From NCBI GenBank assembly GCA_028571885.1, contig JAPVVU010000046.1, forward strand, positions 1 through 12,679: a stretch of DNA of 12,679 nt, in the 5' to 3' direction. Below the pieces are notes generated by a model. It was not told the DNA's origin, did not search any database, and saw only the letters and a list, made by a program, of their open reading frames with translations. Made by a program: the position numbers and the translations under genes. Shown one piece after another: positions 5,910-12,679 of the stretch. The stretch is from Gammaproteobacteria bacterium. Its GTDB lineage: Bacteria > Pseudomonadota > Gammaproteobacteria > GRL18. The number at the start of each line of letters is the position of its first letter. The first letter of the stretch is position 1.

Positions 5910-6653
5910 ATGTCTAATATGGACCAGGAATTTCAAAAAAAACCAATTAATTTATACCTCTCAGCCGAACACGACTGCAGTTATCTGCCCGGTCGCCAGG
6001 CAAACAGCCTGTTTGTTGATCCCGAGAAAGAAATGTCGGCGGATATCTATTCTCAACTCATTCAGCAGGGATTTCGCCGCAGCGGTAATTATGTCTACAC
6101 ACCCTATTGTAAAAAATGCCATGACTGTATTCCTATCCGCCTGAATGTCCGGAAATTTGCCTTAAGCCGTTCCCAAAAACGCTGTAAAAATAAAAATAAA
6201 TCAGTGACAGCAGAAGCAAAAGAAGCAGTTTATGACGAGACTCAATATCAGATATATGCCGAGTATGTGACTTCAAGACACCCTGGCGGTGGTATGGATG
6301 AACCTGATAATGACAAATATCTGGACTTTCTTACGTCTAAATGGAGTGATACTACTTTTTTTGAGTTTCAGGAAAATGGCCAAGCCATCGGTGTCGCCGT
6401 GACCGATATTGTCGAGGATGGCCTTTCAGCAGTTTATACTTTTTTTGATCCAGCGCCTGAATACCAAAAACGAAGTTTAGGTGTTTTTTCAATTCTATGG
6501 CAGATAGAGGAAGCTCAACGCCGTGGCATGAAATGGTTATATCTGGGTTATTGGATCAAAGACTGTCATAAAATGAATTACAAAGATAATTACCAGCCCC
6601 TGGAATATTATTATAATCACCTCTGGCATGACTCCCCTCCCGGATTGCTTTAA
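5910..6653 (+). CDS. bpt: Aspartate/glutamate leucyltransferase (bacterial Ate/Bpt)
   Basis: The 247-residue cytosolic enzyme transfers Leu from Leu-tRNA onto N-terminal Asp or Glu. It extends the bacterial N-degron rule beyond what Aat alone covers. Family landmarks are NLYLSAEHDCSYLPGRQ (about 14-30), FVDP, YTPYCKKCHDCIPIRL (about 63-78), ASRHPGGGMD-type TSRHPGGGMD, AVYTFFDP, SLGVFSILWQI and LYLGYWIKDCHKMNYKDNYQPLE near the end. Cys23, Cys67, Cys70 and Cys73 form a cluster, as in the N-terminal domain of ATE enzymes, where such cysteines have been linked to metal or Fe-S binding. I start at ATG 5910. An upstream TTG at 5856 would add 18 residues not typical of the family, and ATG 5919 is also possible. 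Ribosome-binding support is weak (GAAGG near 5889). It is likely cotranscribed with aat. Confidence 0.93.
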   Translation: MSNMDQEFQKKPINLYLSAEHDCSYLPGRQANSLFVDPEKEMSADIYSQLIQQGFRRSGNYVYTPYCKKCHDCIPIRLNVRKFALSRSQKRCKNKNKSVTAEAKEAVYDETQYQIYAEYVTSRHPGGGMDEPDNDKYLDFLTSKWSDTTFFEFQENGQAIGVAVTDIVEDGLSAVYTFFDPAPEYQKRSLGVFSILWQIEEAQRRGMKWLYLGYWIKDCHKMNYKDNYQPLEYYYNHLWHDSPPGLL

Positions 6654-6807
6654 TTATCACGATTCCGTCACAAATTTCACTTAAACGCCCGTTCAACTTT
6701 TATTTTAACTAGCACCAATAAGCTCCTGTTATAGCTGCCATTTTTTACCAGAAGTCGATATAAACTCATGATTTAATAAATTAATTTTCTAAATTTTAAA
6801 TTAAAAT

Positions 6808-6825
6808 GGCTAAAGCTTATTAGCC
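6808..6825. repeat. Hairpin after ate
   Basis: GGCTAA (6808-6813) and TTAGCC (6820-6825) form a 6-bp stem with a 6-base loop, with an AT-only tract on the left. Read rightward it lacks a U-run; read leftward it is followed by ATTTTAATTT. It is therefore at best a weak terminator for leftward transcription. It sits in the 273-base gap between ate and the small unknown gene. Confidence 0.35.
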
Positions 6826-6862
6826 GAGTGACGATAATTAGTTTAATCATGGCATATACCCA

Positions 6863-6915
6863 TAGTAACCATTTAGTAACCTTACTTATTAACCATACTT
6901 AACTTATTAACCATA
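6863..6915 (+). repeat. Cluster of four TA[G/T]TAACC motifs
   Basis: TAGTAACC at 6863 and 6874 and TATTAACC at 6887 and 6905 lie in a row. The last two are within an exact 14-bp direct repeat (ACTTATTAACCATA at 6884-6897 and 6902-6915). They occupy the last 70 bases before the small unknown gene at 6930. They could be an array of binding sites or the result of tandem slippage. Confidence 0.55.
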
Positions 6916-6929
6916 GTTCAGGCAAGTTG

Positions 6930-7163
6930 ATGCTTAGTCAAATTAACCAGTTAACTATTAAATATGAACAGAAACATGGTTTCAGACCTAATCTGTTATA
7001 TGTTAATACAACACAATTAGAACTGCTCAAAGAACAGTTGTCTGAGCCTGACATTGCGATCCTGACTCAATTAATCGGCATGGATATTGTGATTGTTGAA
7101 ACCAGTTCAAAACCTCATCTGTCATGGGCACAAATCCCCTGGAAACATTCCAAAACTGCTTAA
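6930..7163 (+). CDS. Conserved-looking 77-residue protein of unknown function
   Basis: The product is soluble, without signal or membrane segments. It begins with a helix (MLSQINQLTIKYEQKHGFRPNLLYVN), has a middle part DIAILTQLIGMDIVIVETSSKPHLSWA and ends PWKHSKTA. The layout (helix, RPN-x-LY, LIGM-x-I-x-I, proline and Trp-rich end) is one I recall from unnamed small gammaproteobacterial proteins, but I know no function. ATG 6930 is preferred over TTG 6927, with GGCAAG a few bases upstream as a weak ribosome site. It sits between ate and infA with its own 270-base upstream region, so it is likely transcribed separately. Confidence 0.72.
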   Translation: MLSQINQLTIKYEQKHGFRPNLLYVNTTQLELLKEQLSEPDIAILTQLIGMDIVIVETSSKPHLSWAQIPWKHSKTA

Positions 7164-7170
7164 GAGTATA

Positions 7171-7228
7171 GAAAAAAGGTTTTTTCCATATAAATACCAA
7201 TTAAGTATTGCTAATTTTTTCTATATGG
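7171..7228 (+). repeat. Nested inverted repeats after the 77-residue gene
   Basis: GAAAAAA (7171-7177) pairs with TTTTTTC (7180-7186), but the 2-base loop and lack of GC make it a poor terminator. CCATATA (7186-7192) pairs with TATATGG (7222-7228), and inside it AATAC (7193-7197) pairs with GTATT (7205-7209). It could end transcription of the small gene weakly or act in the infA leader. The remaining DNA to infA is AT-rich with no further gene. Confidence 0.35.
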
Positions 7229-7295
7229 GGCAATATTCACGCCTTGAAATTCCCATTTAAATTAATTAACTTTATATAGCAGATATAGTAGATTT

Positions 7296-7514
7296 ATGGC
7301 AAAAGAAGAAGGTATTGAAATGGAGGGCACTGTGATTGACACATTGCCAAACACCATGTTTCGCGTTGAACTTGAAAACGGTCATATTGTTACCGCTCAT
7401 ATTTCAGGAAAAATGAGAAAAAATTACATCCGTATTCTAACGGGTGATAAAGTCACTGTTCAGTTGACACCCTATGATTTGAGCAAGGGTCGTATTACCT
7501 ATCGCGCCAAATAA
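7296..7514 (+). CDS. infA: Translation initiation factor IF-1
   Basis: The 72-residue protein is a single S1-type OB fold that fills the A site of the 30S subunit and helps IF-2 and IF-3 during initiation. MAKEEGIEMEGTVIDTLPNTMFRVELENGH, ISGKMRKNYIRILTGDKV and the end TPYDLSKGRITYRAK are near-universal IF-1 sequence, and the length equals that of E. coli IF-1. It has no clear Shine-Dalgarno sequence. In E. coli infA also lies between aat and clpA. A strong terminator follows 16 bases after the stop. Confidence 0.98.
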   Translation: MAKEEGIEMEGTVIDTLPNTMFRVELENGHIVTAHISGKMRKNYIRILTGDKVTVQLTPYDLSKGRITYRAK

Positions 7515-7530
7515 GCTTTCATAAGAGCAC

Positions 7531-7568
7531 AAAAAAGCCTGTATCATTTAATGCTACAGGCTTTTTTT
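7531..7568. terminator. Strong bidirectional intrinsic terminator between infA and clpA
   Basis: AAAAAAGCCTGTA (7531-7543) pairs perfectly with TACAGGCTTTTTTT (7555-7567/8) around an 11-base loop. The flanking A-run and T-run make it work for both strands, ending infA rightward and clpA leftward. Confidence 0.93.
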
Positions 7569-7580
7569 GGTTCTTCTAAA

Positions 7581-7614
7581 GTTTAACTTCTGAATGAGTT
7601 TAACTTCTGAATGC
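7581..7614. repeat. 17-bp tandem duplication
   Basis: GTTTAACTTCTGAATGA (7581-7597) is repeated directly at 7598-7614 with only the last base different. It lies between the terminator and the end of clpA and looks like a recent slippage duplication in noncoding DNA. E. coli has a serine tRNA gene in this gap; none is seen here. Confidence 0.8.
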
Positions 7615-7659
7615 TTAAAGAAGGCTTATCGATAAGATGATGTAAACTCAGTGACCAGT

Positions 7660-9945
7660 TTAGTGAACCTTATCAATTTTGCCCACTTCACTTTGCAGAT
7701 CAAATTTTAGTTTGCCGTTTTCTACAGATACAGTCACTTTACCGCCATGTTCCAATTCACCGAACAATAAAGCTTCAGCCAGTGGTTTTTTGATGCTTTC
7801 CTGAATAAGACGAGCCATTGGTCTGGCACCCATTTTTTCATCATAACCATTTTCAGCCAGCCACTTGCGAGCATCTGGTTCAACATACAATTCCACTTTC
7901 TTTTCAGCAAGTTGAGTTTCAAGCTCAAAAATAAACTTGTCAACAACCTGAATCATCACTTCTGGTGATAGTGAGGCAAACTGCACCACTGCATCCAGAC
8001 GATTACGAAACTCCGGTGTAAAACCCCGTTTAATCGCTTCCATACCATCAGAGCTATGATCCTGAAGCGTGAAACCAATGGATGAACGGGACATCGCTTC
8101 GGCACCCATATTGGTGGTCATAATCAAAATCACATTTCTAAAATCAGCTTTTCGGCCATTATTGTCCGTCAAAGTACCATGATCCATAACCTGTAATAAC
8201 AAGTTAAAGACGTCGGGATGGGCTTTCTCAATCTCATCCAGCAACAGAACAGCATGAGGGTGCTTGTTAATCGCTTCGGTAAGTAAACCACCCTGATCAT
8301 AGCCAACATATCCTGGAGGCGCACCAATCAGCCTGGAAACAGTGTGACGTTCCATATACTCAGACATGTCAAAACGAATCAGCTCAATGCCCATTAACTT
8401 GGCTAACTGGGTTGAAACTTCGGTTTTACCTACCCCCGTAGGGCCGGCAAACAAAAAGGCACCAATGGGCTTATCATCACGTCCGATACCGGCACGCGCC
8501 ATCTTGATGGCATCATCAAGTGTTTCAATGGCCTTATCCTGACCATGAATGACCAGTTTCAAATTACGAGCCAGTTTCTTAAGTGAACTTTTATCACTGC
8601 TGCTAATGGTTCTTGGTGGAATACGGGCAATTGATGCAACTATTGCCTCAATTTCTTTAACACCAATGGTTTTTTTGCGTTTAGAGGGGGTATTAAGCTG
8701 CTGGTTTGCGCCCGCCTCATCAATGACATCAATTGCTTTATCGGGTAAGTGACGATCATTAATATAGCGTTCAGATAATTCCGCCGCACTGCGTAACGCT
8801 TGTTTAGTGTATTTAATATGATGATAGTCTTCAAATCGTGAACGCAATCCTTCAAGAATTTCATAGGTCTCATCAGCAGAGGGTTCGGATAAATCAATTT
8901 TTTGGAAACGTCTTGCCAGGGCATGGTCTTTTTCAAAAACACCTCGATATTCCTGATAGGTAGTCGAACCAATGCAGCGTAAATCACTGGTCGACAACGC
9001 AGGTTTAATCAGATTAGAAGCATCCATAGCACCACCTGATGCCGCCCCTGCACCAATAATGGTGTGAATTTCATCAATAAAGAGAATGGATTTGGGCTCT
9101 TTTTTCAATTGATTTAAAACGGCTTTAAGGCGCTTTTCAAAATCACCCCGGTATTTTGTGCCCGCCAGTAAAGCGCCCATATCCAGGGAGTAGATGACAT
9201 TGCCTTCGAGTATTTCGGGTACTTCATCATCAATAATTTTCTTCGCCAGACCTTCTGCCAATGCCGTTTTACCAACACCTGCTTCTCCAACAAACAGTGG
9301 GTTGTTCTTTCTACGACGACATAAAATCTGAATGGTTCGGTTTATTTCTTCTTTTCGACCAATTAACGGATCAATTTTACCTTCCAATGCCCGTTCATTC
9401 AGATTAACGGCATACAAATCAAGTGGATTTTGACTGGTTTTTGCATTGGGAACTTCTGAGTTCTCAGTGTCACCAGTCTTTTCATCTTCGTCCATACCAC
9501 CGTCGGCATCATCTACCTTACTGATACCATGAGAAATAAAGCTGACAATATCCAGACGAGAAACATCCTGCTTACCTAGCAGGTAAACCGCCTGAGATTC
9601 CTGTTCATTAAAAATGGCAACCAGTACATTGGCGCCATTAACTTCTTTTTTGCCGGAGGATTGTGCCTGAAAAATCGCACGCTGTAATACACGCTGAAAG
9701 CCAAGAGTGGGCTGAGTATCACGCTCATCAATTTCAGACAGCACGGGAGTGGTTTCAGTAAGGAAGATGTTCAACTCTTTTCGAAGCTGAGCAAGATCTA
9801 CAGTACAGGCTTTAAGCACTTCTTCTGCAGCAGGATTATCCAGCAAAGCAAGCAACAGGTGTTCAACAGTCATAAATTCATGACGTTTTTCCCTTGCTTC
9901 TTTAAATGCAAGATTCAGTGTAAATTCGAGCTCTTTACTCAGCAC
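7660..9945 (-). CDS. clpA: ATP-dependent Clp protease ATP-binding subunit ClpA
   Basis: The 761-residue AAA+ unfoldase (E. coli 758) forms a hexamer that feeds substrates into ClpP. The Clp N domain (about 1-145), docking site for ClpS, is followed by an acidic linker with DDADGGMDEDE. D1 has Walker A GEAGVGKT (near 220) and Walker B ILFIDE. D2 has Walker A GPTGVGKT (near 500) and Walker B VLLLDE, with AGIGRDDKPIGAFLFAGPTG and sensor MTTN. The loop SSIGF (near 615) is the ClpP-docking IGF/L motif. There is no ClpB-type middle coiled coil. The start is GTG, well supported by AAAGGAAAAG upstream; ATG codons lie only further inside. It lies 96 bases after clpS on the same strand, so the two are likely cotranscribed. 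Confidence 0.97.
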   Translation of the reverse strand: MLSKELEFTLNLAFKEAREKRHEFMTVEHLLLALLDNPAAEEVLKACTVDLAQLRKELNIFLTETTPVLSEIDERDTQPTLGFQRVLQRAIFQAQSSGKKEVNGANVLVAIFNEQESQAVYLLGKQDVSRLDIVSFISHGISKVDDADGGMDEDEKTGDTENSEVPNAKTSQNPLDLYAVNLNERALEGKIDPLIGRKEEINRTIQILCRRRKNNPLFVGEAGVGKTALAEGLAKKIIDDEVPEILEGNVIYSLDMGALLAGTKYRGDFEKRLKAVLNQLKKEPKSILFIDEIHTIIGAGAASGGAMDASNLIKPALSTSDLRCIGSTTYQEYRGVFEKDHALARRFQKIDLSEPSADETYEILEGLRSRFEDYHHIKYTKQALRSAAELSERYINDRHLPDKAIDVIDEAGANQQLNTPSKRKKTIGVKEIEAIVASIARIPPRTISSSDKSSLKKLARNLKLVIHGQDKAIETLDDAIKMARAGIGRDDKPIGAFLFAGPTGVGKTEVSTQLAKLMGIELIRFDMSEYMERHTVSRLIGAPPGYVGYDQGGLLTEAINKHPHAVLLLDEIEKAHPDVFNLLLQVMDHGTLTDNNGRKADFRNVILIMTTNMGAEAMSRSSIGFTLQDHSSDGMEAIKRGFTPEFRNRLDAVVQFASLSPEVMIQVVDKFIFELETQLAEKKVELYVEPDARKWLAENGYDEKMGARPMARLIQESIKKPLAEALLFGELEHGGKVTVSVENGKLKFDLQSEVGKIDKVH

Positions 9946-10012
9946 TATACTTTTCCTTTATCAATTCTTTACTTACTATCTTTAGACACATCAATCAATG
10001 AACAGACTGGCC

Positions 10013-10054
10013 CATGCTTTACTTCCATTACTCTACTTCCCTTATTCTACTTCC
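10013..10054. repeat. 14-bp tandem repeat spanning the clpS stop codon
   Basis: On the minus strand three units follow each other: GGAAGTAGAATAAG, GGAAGTAGAGTAAT and GGAAGTAAAGCATG. The first contains the last clpS codons and stop (EVE then TAA). The unit is not a multiple of three, so expansion would not lengthen ClpS beyond its stop. The repeat shapes the clpS-clpA gap and adds purine-rich GGAAG stretches that resemble ribosome sites. Confidence 0.7.
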
Positions 10055-10395
10055 ATGGAACACATCAATGGGTGATTGTGTTTCTTGGAATAGTTATTTA
10101 CTTGTAATGTTTTGCTTTCTGCAGTATCTCTGGTAAACAAACCACAGACACCTTTGCCGCAATTGTGAACATCCATCATAATTCGAGTGGCTTTTGCACG
10201 ATCCATGGAAAAAAAGTTCTCCAAAACATGTACGACAAATTCCATCGGTGTGTAATCATCATTATTGATTATAACTCGATACATGCGCGGCTTTTTCAGC
10301 TTTGGTTTGGCTGTTTCAAGCGCAGTATCACCGACATCGTTATGGTCGCTTAAATCATCATCAGACCAATCATCTGAATTCGTTACTTTAGTCAT
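10042..10395 (-). CDS. clpS: ClpA adaptor protein ClpS
   Basis: The 117-residue adaptor binds N-terminal Leu, Phe, Tyr or Trp and hands the protein to ClpA. An acidic flexible N-terminal arm (about 1-35, SDDWSDDDLSDHND), used to engage ClpA, is longer by about 11 residues than in E. coli. The core has YRVIINNDDYTPMEFVVHVL, MMDVHNCGKGVCG and HNHPLMCSME. Asn45, Asp46, Asp47, Met51, His77 and Leu110 correspond to E. coli Asn34, Asp35, Asp36, Met40, His66 and Leu99 of the N-degron pocket, all kept. The ATG has little Shine-Dalgarno support. clpA follows on the same strand. Confidence 0.97.
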   Translation of the reverse strand: MTKVTNSDDWSDDDLSDHNDVGDTALETAKPKLKKPRMYRVIINNDDYTPMEFVVHVLENFFSMDRAKATRIMMDVHNCGKGVCGLFTRDTAESKTLQVNNYSKKHNHPLMCSMEVE

Positions 10396-10723
10396 ATATA
10401 TTTAAGTCTAGCTAAAACTAAAAAAAATTCTCTATTTTTTGAAAAATAATGTCACAGAGCTTCCATATTCAAAACAACTTCTCAACAAGTAGATATGACA
10501 GGAATGAAGTCTCTCAGTTATTTATGGGGTAGTTTTGCTCTTATTACAAGTGACTACACTATTATTAATTCGTTCCATCATTGCAGATTATTCCTGGGCG
10601 TATCTCGATAATCTTTTGTTCGCATGCTAAAAAATATCAATGATTAGTTGGCTTTTCTGGAATATTATCTATATTTATTATAAACTTAATAAATACTATT
10701 AAAGTGATTGCTAGGAAAGCAAT
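10396..10723. other. Divergent intergenic region between clpS and the coiled-coil gene
   Basis: This 328-base AT-rich gap must hold promoters for clpS (leftward) and the coiled-coil gene (rightward). I see an AT-only palindrome ATTTTTTGAAAAAT (10434-10447) and a loose TTGGCT at 10648 with AT-rich -10-like sequence after it, but no convincing promoter pair. A 38-codon frame from ATG 10495 has no ribosome site and is not supported as a gene. In E. coli cspD occupies the divergent position; no cold-shock protein gene is present here. Confidence 0.6.
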
Positions 10724-12679
10724 ATGGGTAAGTCAAAATCATCTCATAAAAAAGATGATGACAAGAAAAAAAAAGGCTTTAAGAAAAAGTCAGAAAAAAA
10801 CTCTAACTCACTGAAAAGTCTGAAAGCTAATCAGAAACAATCCCCTGCGCCTGATAATAAGTCATTAAATTCACTAAAGAAAATACAAAAACAACTTGAT
10901 GAAATTGTTGTCCATAGAGAAGCAGAAAATAAGCGGATTAAAGCGCTGAAAAAAACTACCTCTGTACTGAGCAAACAAACTTCAGCCTTGAGTGAACAAA
11001 ACACCACCCTCAGTAAACAAGCCTCATCTATCAGCAAACAAGTTAAAAAAACTGAATCCCGGCTTTCTAAACGCGCTCTGAATAAAGATTTACAGCGAAT
11101 TAAGACTTCTCTTGACAAAAAAAGCAGTCAATTTGATAAAGAAAGCAGTAAACTCTCAAAAGAAATTGCTCTGTTTAAAGATTTAACTCACCGGGTTGAG
11201 CATAAAATCCAGGTGCTCGAATCCAGACTTTTAGAAAAAGAAACATCGCCTTCAGCCGAGCAATTAGAAAGTCTGAACAAAAATAATGCGCTTTTATTTA
11301 AAAAAATCAGTTACTTTGAAGAGGAACTTAATCAATTTTCAGAGACATACATCCAGCCCGGACAATCGACTGCTGAATTTGCTGAGCAGTTAACCCTGCT
11401 AAACCAGATCATTAATCAGCTCAGTAAGAACTATGACGAACATGATACTCAAATAAAATTACTGCAAACCGATACGAGTAATATCAGAAAATCACTGCAG
11501 TTGGAAACAAGTAACTTCTCGCAAGAGAGTTTGAGCCATCAGCGTGACATCGAGAGCCATCAGCGTGTTATTGAAGATCAACAGCAGGGCATGGATATTC
11601 TCAAAGAAACAGTCACAAACCTGCAGCACAACATGGGTGAGCATCAACAGGCACTTAAAAATATTGATGCGAAAATGGCTGAGGTTCTCCCTCAAGCTGA
11701 CCGGAAAGATGCGCAAAACAGTCAACAAAAAGAACAGTATCAAGCATTTGAACAGCAGTTCAAACAAGAATATCAACAAGAACTTCAGCAACTCAGTAAC
11801 ACCATATCAACAATTGAAAGTGCCCAGCAACAGTTGATTTCCCCTCTTGAAACACATCTTCAGGAACTGGATAAAAATATACAATCACTGCAGCAGGATA
11901 TAAAGAAACAGGAAAATCAGTTTAACGAACAGCGTTCGCATGAACCGGATAAAGATACTGCTTCGATTCAATTTGATCACTTCAATGAAACTCTAAATAA
12001 GCTGTCACAACAAATTTATGATGTGACAGAGCAAGCCAATAATTTGCAGCATTCATTCAGTGAAGTTCAGGCGCAGCAAAACACTGACAATGCTCATCAT
12101 GAAGAGCTTTTAAAACAATATCTGTTTCAACAGCAGCAATTAGAAAAGCACGAAAGACAATTAGCCAAACTGATTCCTATCCTTTCTCAATCCGAAGTAA
12201 ATGCGCAGCAACTGGAACAAATTTCTGATTCTTTAAGCCAGTTATCCAATATTCAAAACAACCTTGCACACCTGGAAAATGATTTTCAAGCCAATTTGCT
12301 CGCTCTGGATAAGAAAGTAGACAAGGGGCATAGACAATATCAGAAAAATATTGATGAATTAGTAGGTCATCAGCGCAAAACCGCTAGTTATCAGCAGGAG
12401 CAATCAGTTTCTCTCAACCAGCTCAGTGAACAGATTAAAACTCGTAGTCTGCTTTTCGGTATCGGACTTATCTCAGTACTGGCCATCTCTACCCTGCTCT
12501 TTTTTAAACAAGAAGTATTTAATCAGGACAGTTTTAATCAGGCATCGTCAACACAAGCAAATAAACAAGCACTAATTGCACAGATAAAAACAGATATTAC
12601 TAATGAAACATTCACCGAAATTAATGCGCTCACCAGACAAAACAGCAGCATTATTAATGAACAACTTGTTCAGATAAGA
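10724..12679 (+). CDS. Long glutamine-rich coiled-coil membrane protein (partial, 3' end beyond window)
   Basis: The frame is open for all 652 codons to the window edge. ATG 10724 is supported by AGGAAA seven bases upstream. The N-terminus is extremely basic (residues 1-45, runs of Lys with DDDKKKKGFKKKSEKN). Residues about 50-570 are predicted coiled coil, with little Pro or Gly and many Gln, Leu, Glu and Lys. Residues 78-107 form four regular heptads of the type S-x-L-S-K-Q (VLSKQTS, ALSEQNT, TLSKQAS, SISKQVK). A single membrane helix lies at about 576-595 (LLFGIGLISVLAISTLLFF), preceded by KTR, so the long arm should be cytoplasmic and the rest periplasmic. The periplasmic part starts again with coiled-coil-like sequence. 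I recognise no family: SMC-like ATP-binding motifs, HAMP and methyl-accepting motifs are absent. A scaffold or polarity role is only a guess. Confidence 0.85.
   Translation, partial: MGKSKSSHKKDDDKKKKGFKKKSEKNSNSLKSLKANQKQSPAPDNKSLNSLKKIQKQLDEIVVHREAENKRIKALKKTTSVLSKQTSALSEQNTTLSKQASSISKQVKKTESRLSKRALNKDLQRIKTSLDKKSSQFDKESSKLSKEIALFKDLTHRVEHKIQVLESRLLEKETSPSAEQLESLNKNNALLFKKISYFEEELNQFSETYIQPGQSTAEFAEQLTLLNQIINQLSKNYDEHDTQIKLLQTDTSNIRKSLQLETSNFSQESLSHQRDIESHQRVIEDQQQGMDILKETVTNLQHNMGEHQQALKNIDAKMAEVLPQADRKDAQNSQQKEQYQAFEQQFKQEYQQELQQLSNTISTIESAQQQLISPLETHLQELDKNIQSLQQDIKKQENQFNEQRSHEPDKDTASIQFDHFNETLNKLSQQIYDVTEQANNLQHSFSEVQAQQNTDNAHHEELLKQYLFQQQQLEKHERQLAKLIPILSQSEVNAQQLEQISDSLSQLSNIQNNLAHLENDFQANLLALDKKVDKGHRQYQKNIDELVGHQRKTASYQQEQSVSLNQLSEQIKTRSLLFGIGLISVLAISTLLFFKQEVFNQDSFNQASSTQANKQALIAQIKTDITNETFTEINALTRQNSSIINEQLVQIR

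Noticed and set aside
7515..7659. Possible serine tRNA between infA and clpA, as in E. coli
   Set aside because: The gap holds only the terminator and a 17-bp tandem duplication, with no cloverleaf or TTCGAAT-like T-arm.
8549..8752. Open frames antisense to, or in other frames of, clpA and clpS
   Set aside because: They are shadows of the strongly conserved clpA and clpS reading frames.
10495..10611. 38-codon frame MTGMKSLSYLWG between clpS and the coiled-coil gene
   Set aside because: It has no ribosome-binding site and no family resemblance, and is short enough to occur by chance in AT-rich DNA.
11492..11837. Frames on either strand inside the coiled-coil gene
   Set aside because: The 652-codon plus-strand frame with a good ribosome site and consistent heptad pattern explains this DNA.

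Overview
The window is chromosomal DNA from a low-GC gammaproteobacterium. The evidence is gene order: aat, infA, clpA and clpS lie together much as they do around the Escherichia coli clpA locus. Next to aat there is also a bacterial Ate/Bpt-type aminoacyl transferase, which E. coli lacks. Codon use is AT-rich throughout. I cannot name the genus. No rRNA, tRNA, CRISPR array or complete insertion sequence is visible.

Left part (1-1401): the last codons of an upstream gene may end at 50. A long leader follows, holding a 16-bp palindrome and a clear cyclic-di-GMP-I (GEMM-I) riboswitch at 293-386. The leader runs into a gene for an exported tandem-rhodanese protein. Complementary segments in the leader suggest an on/off mechanism: one stretch near 435-451 can pair either with the 3' strand of the aptamer or with the ribosome-binding region of the rhodanese gene.

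Middle-left part (1398-3590): this is a decayed stretch. On the minus strand lie the two ends of a broken diguanylate cyclase gene: a signal peptide with the start of a substrate-binding domain, and the last 70 or so codons of a GGDEF domain. The DNA between them carries one copy of a palindromic repeat whose second copy lies 1.3 kb away. A glutathione S-transferase-like gene and a small membrane protein gene (DUF6868-like) follow, also on the minus strand.

Centre (3573-7514): fetA-fetB, a translationally coupled ABC transporter pair of the iron-export type, is read leftward. Divergent from it, aat and ate are read rightward, followed by a 77-residue protein of unknown function and infA. A strong bidirectional terminator at 7531-7568 separates infA from the converging clp genes.

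Right part (7660-12679): clpS and clpA are read leftward. Divergent from clpS is the start of a very long glutamine-rich coiled-coil membrane protein that runs off the window end (652 codons without a stop).

Functionally, aat, ate, clpS and clpA form a complete bacterial Leu/N-degron pathway: Aat and Ate place leucine (Aat also phenylalanine) on proteins with particular N-terminal residues, ClpS binds the resulting N-terminus, and ClpA unfolds the substrate for ClpP. The second theme is cyclic-di-GMP: a riboswitch and the remains of an enzyme that made its ligand sit within 2 kb of each other.
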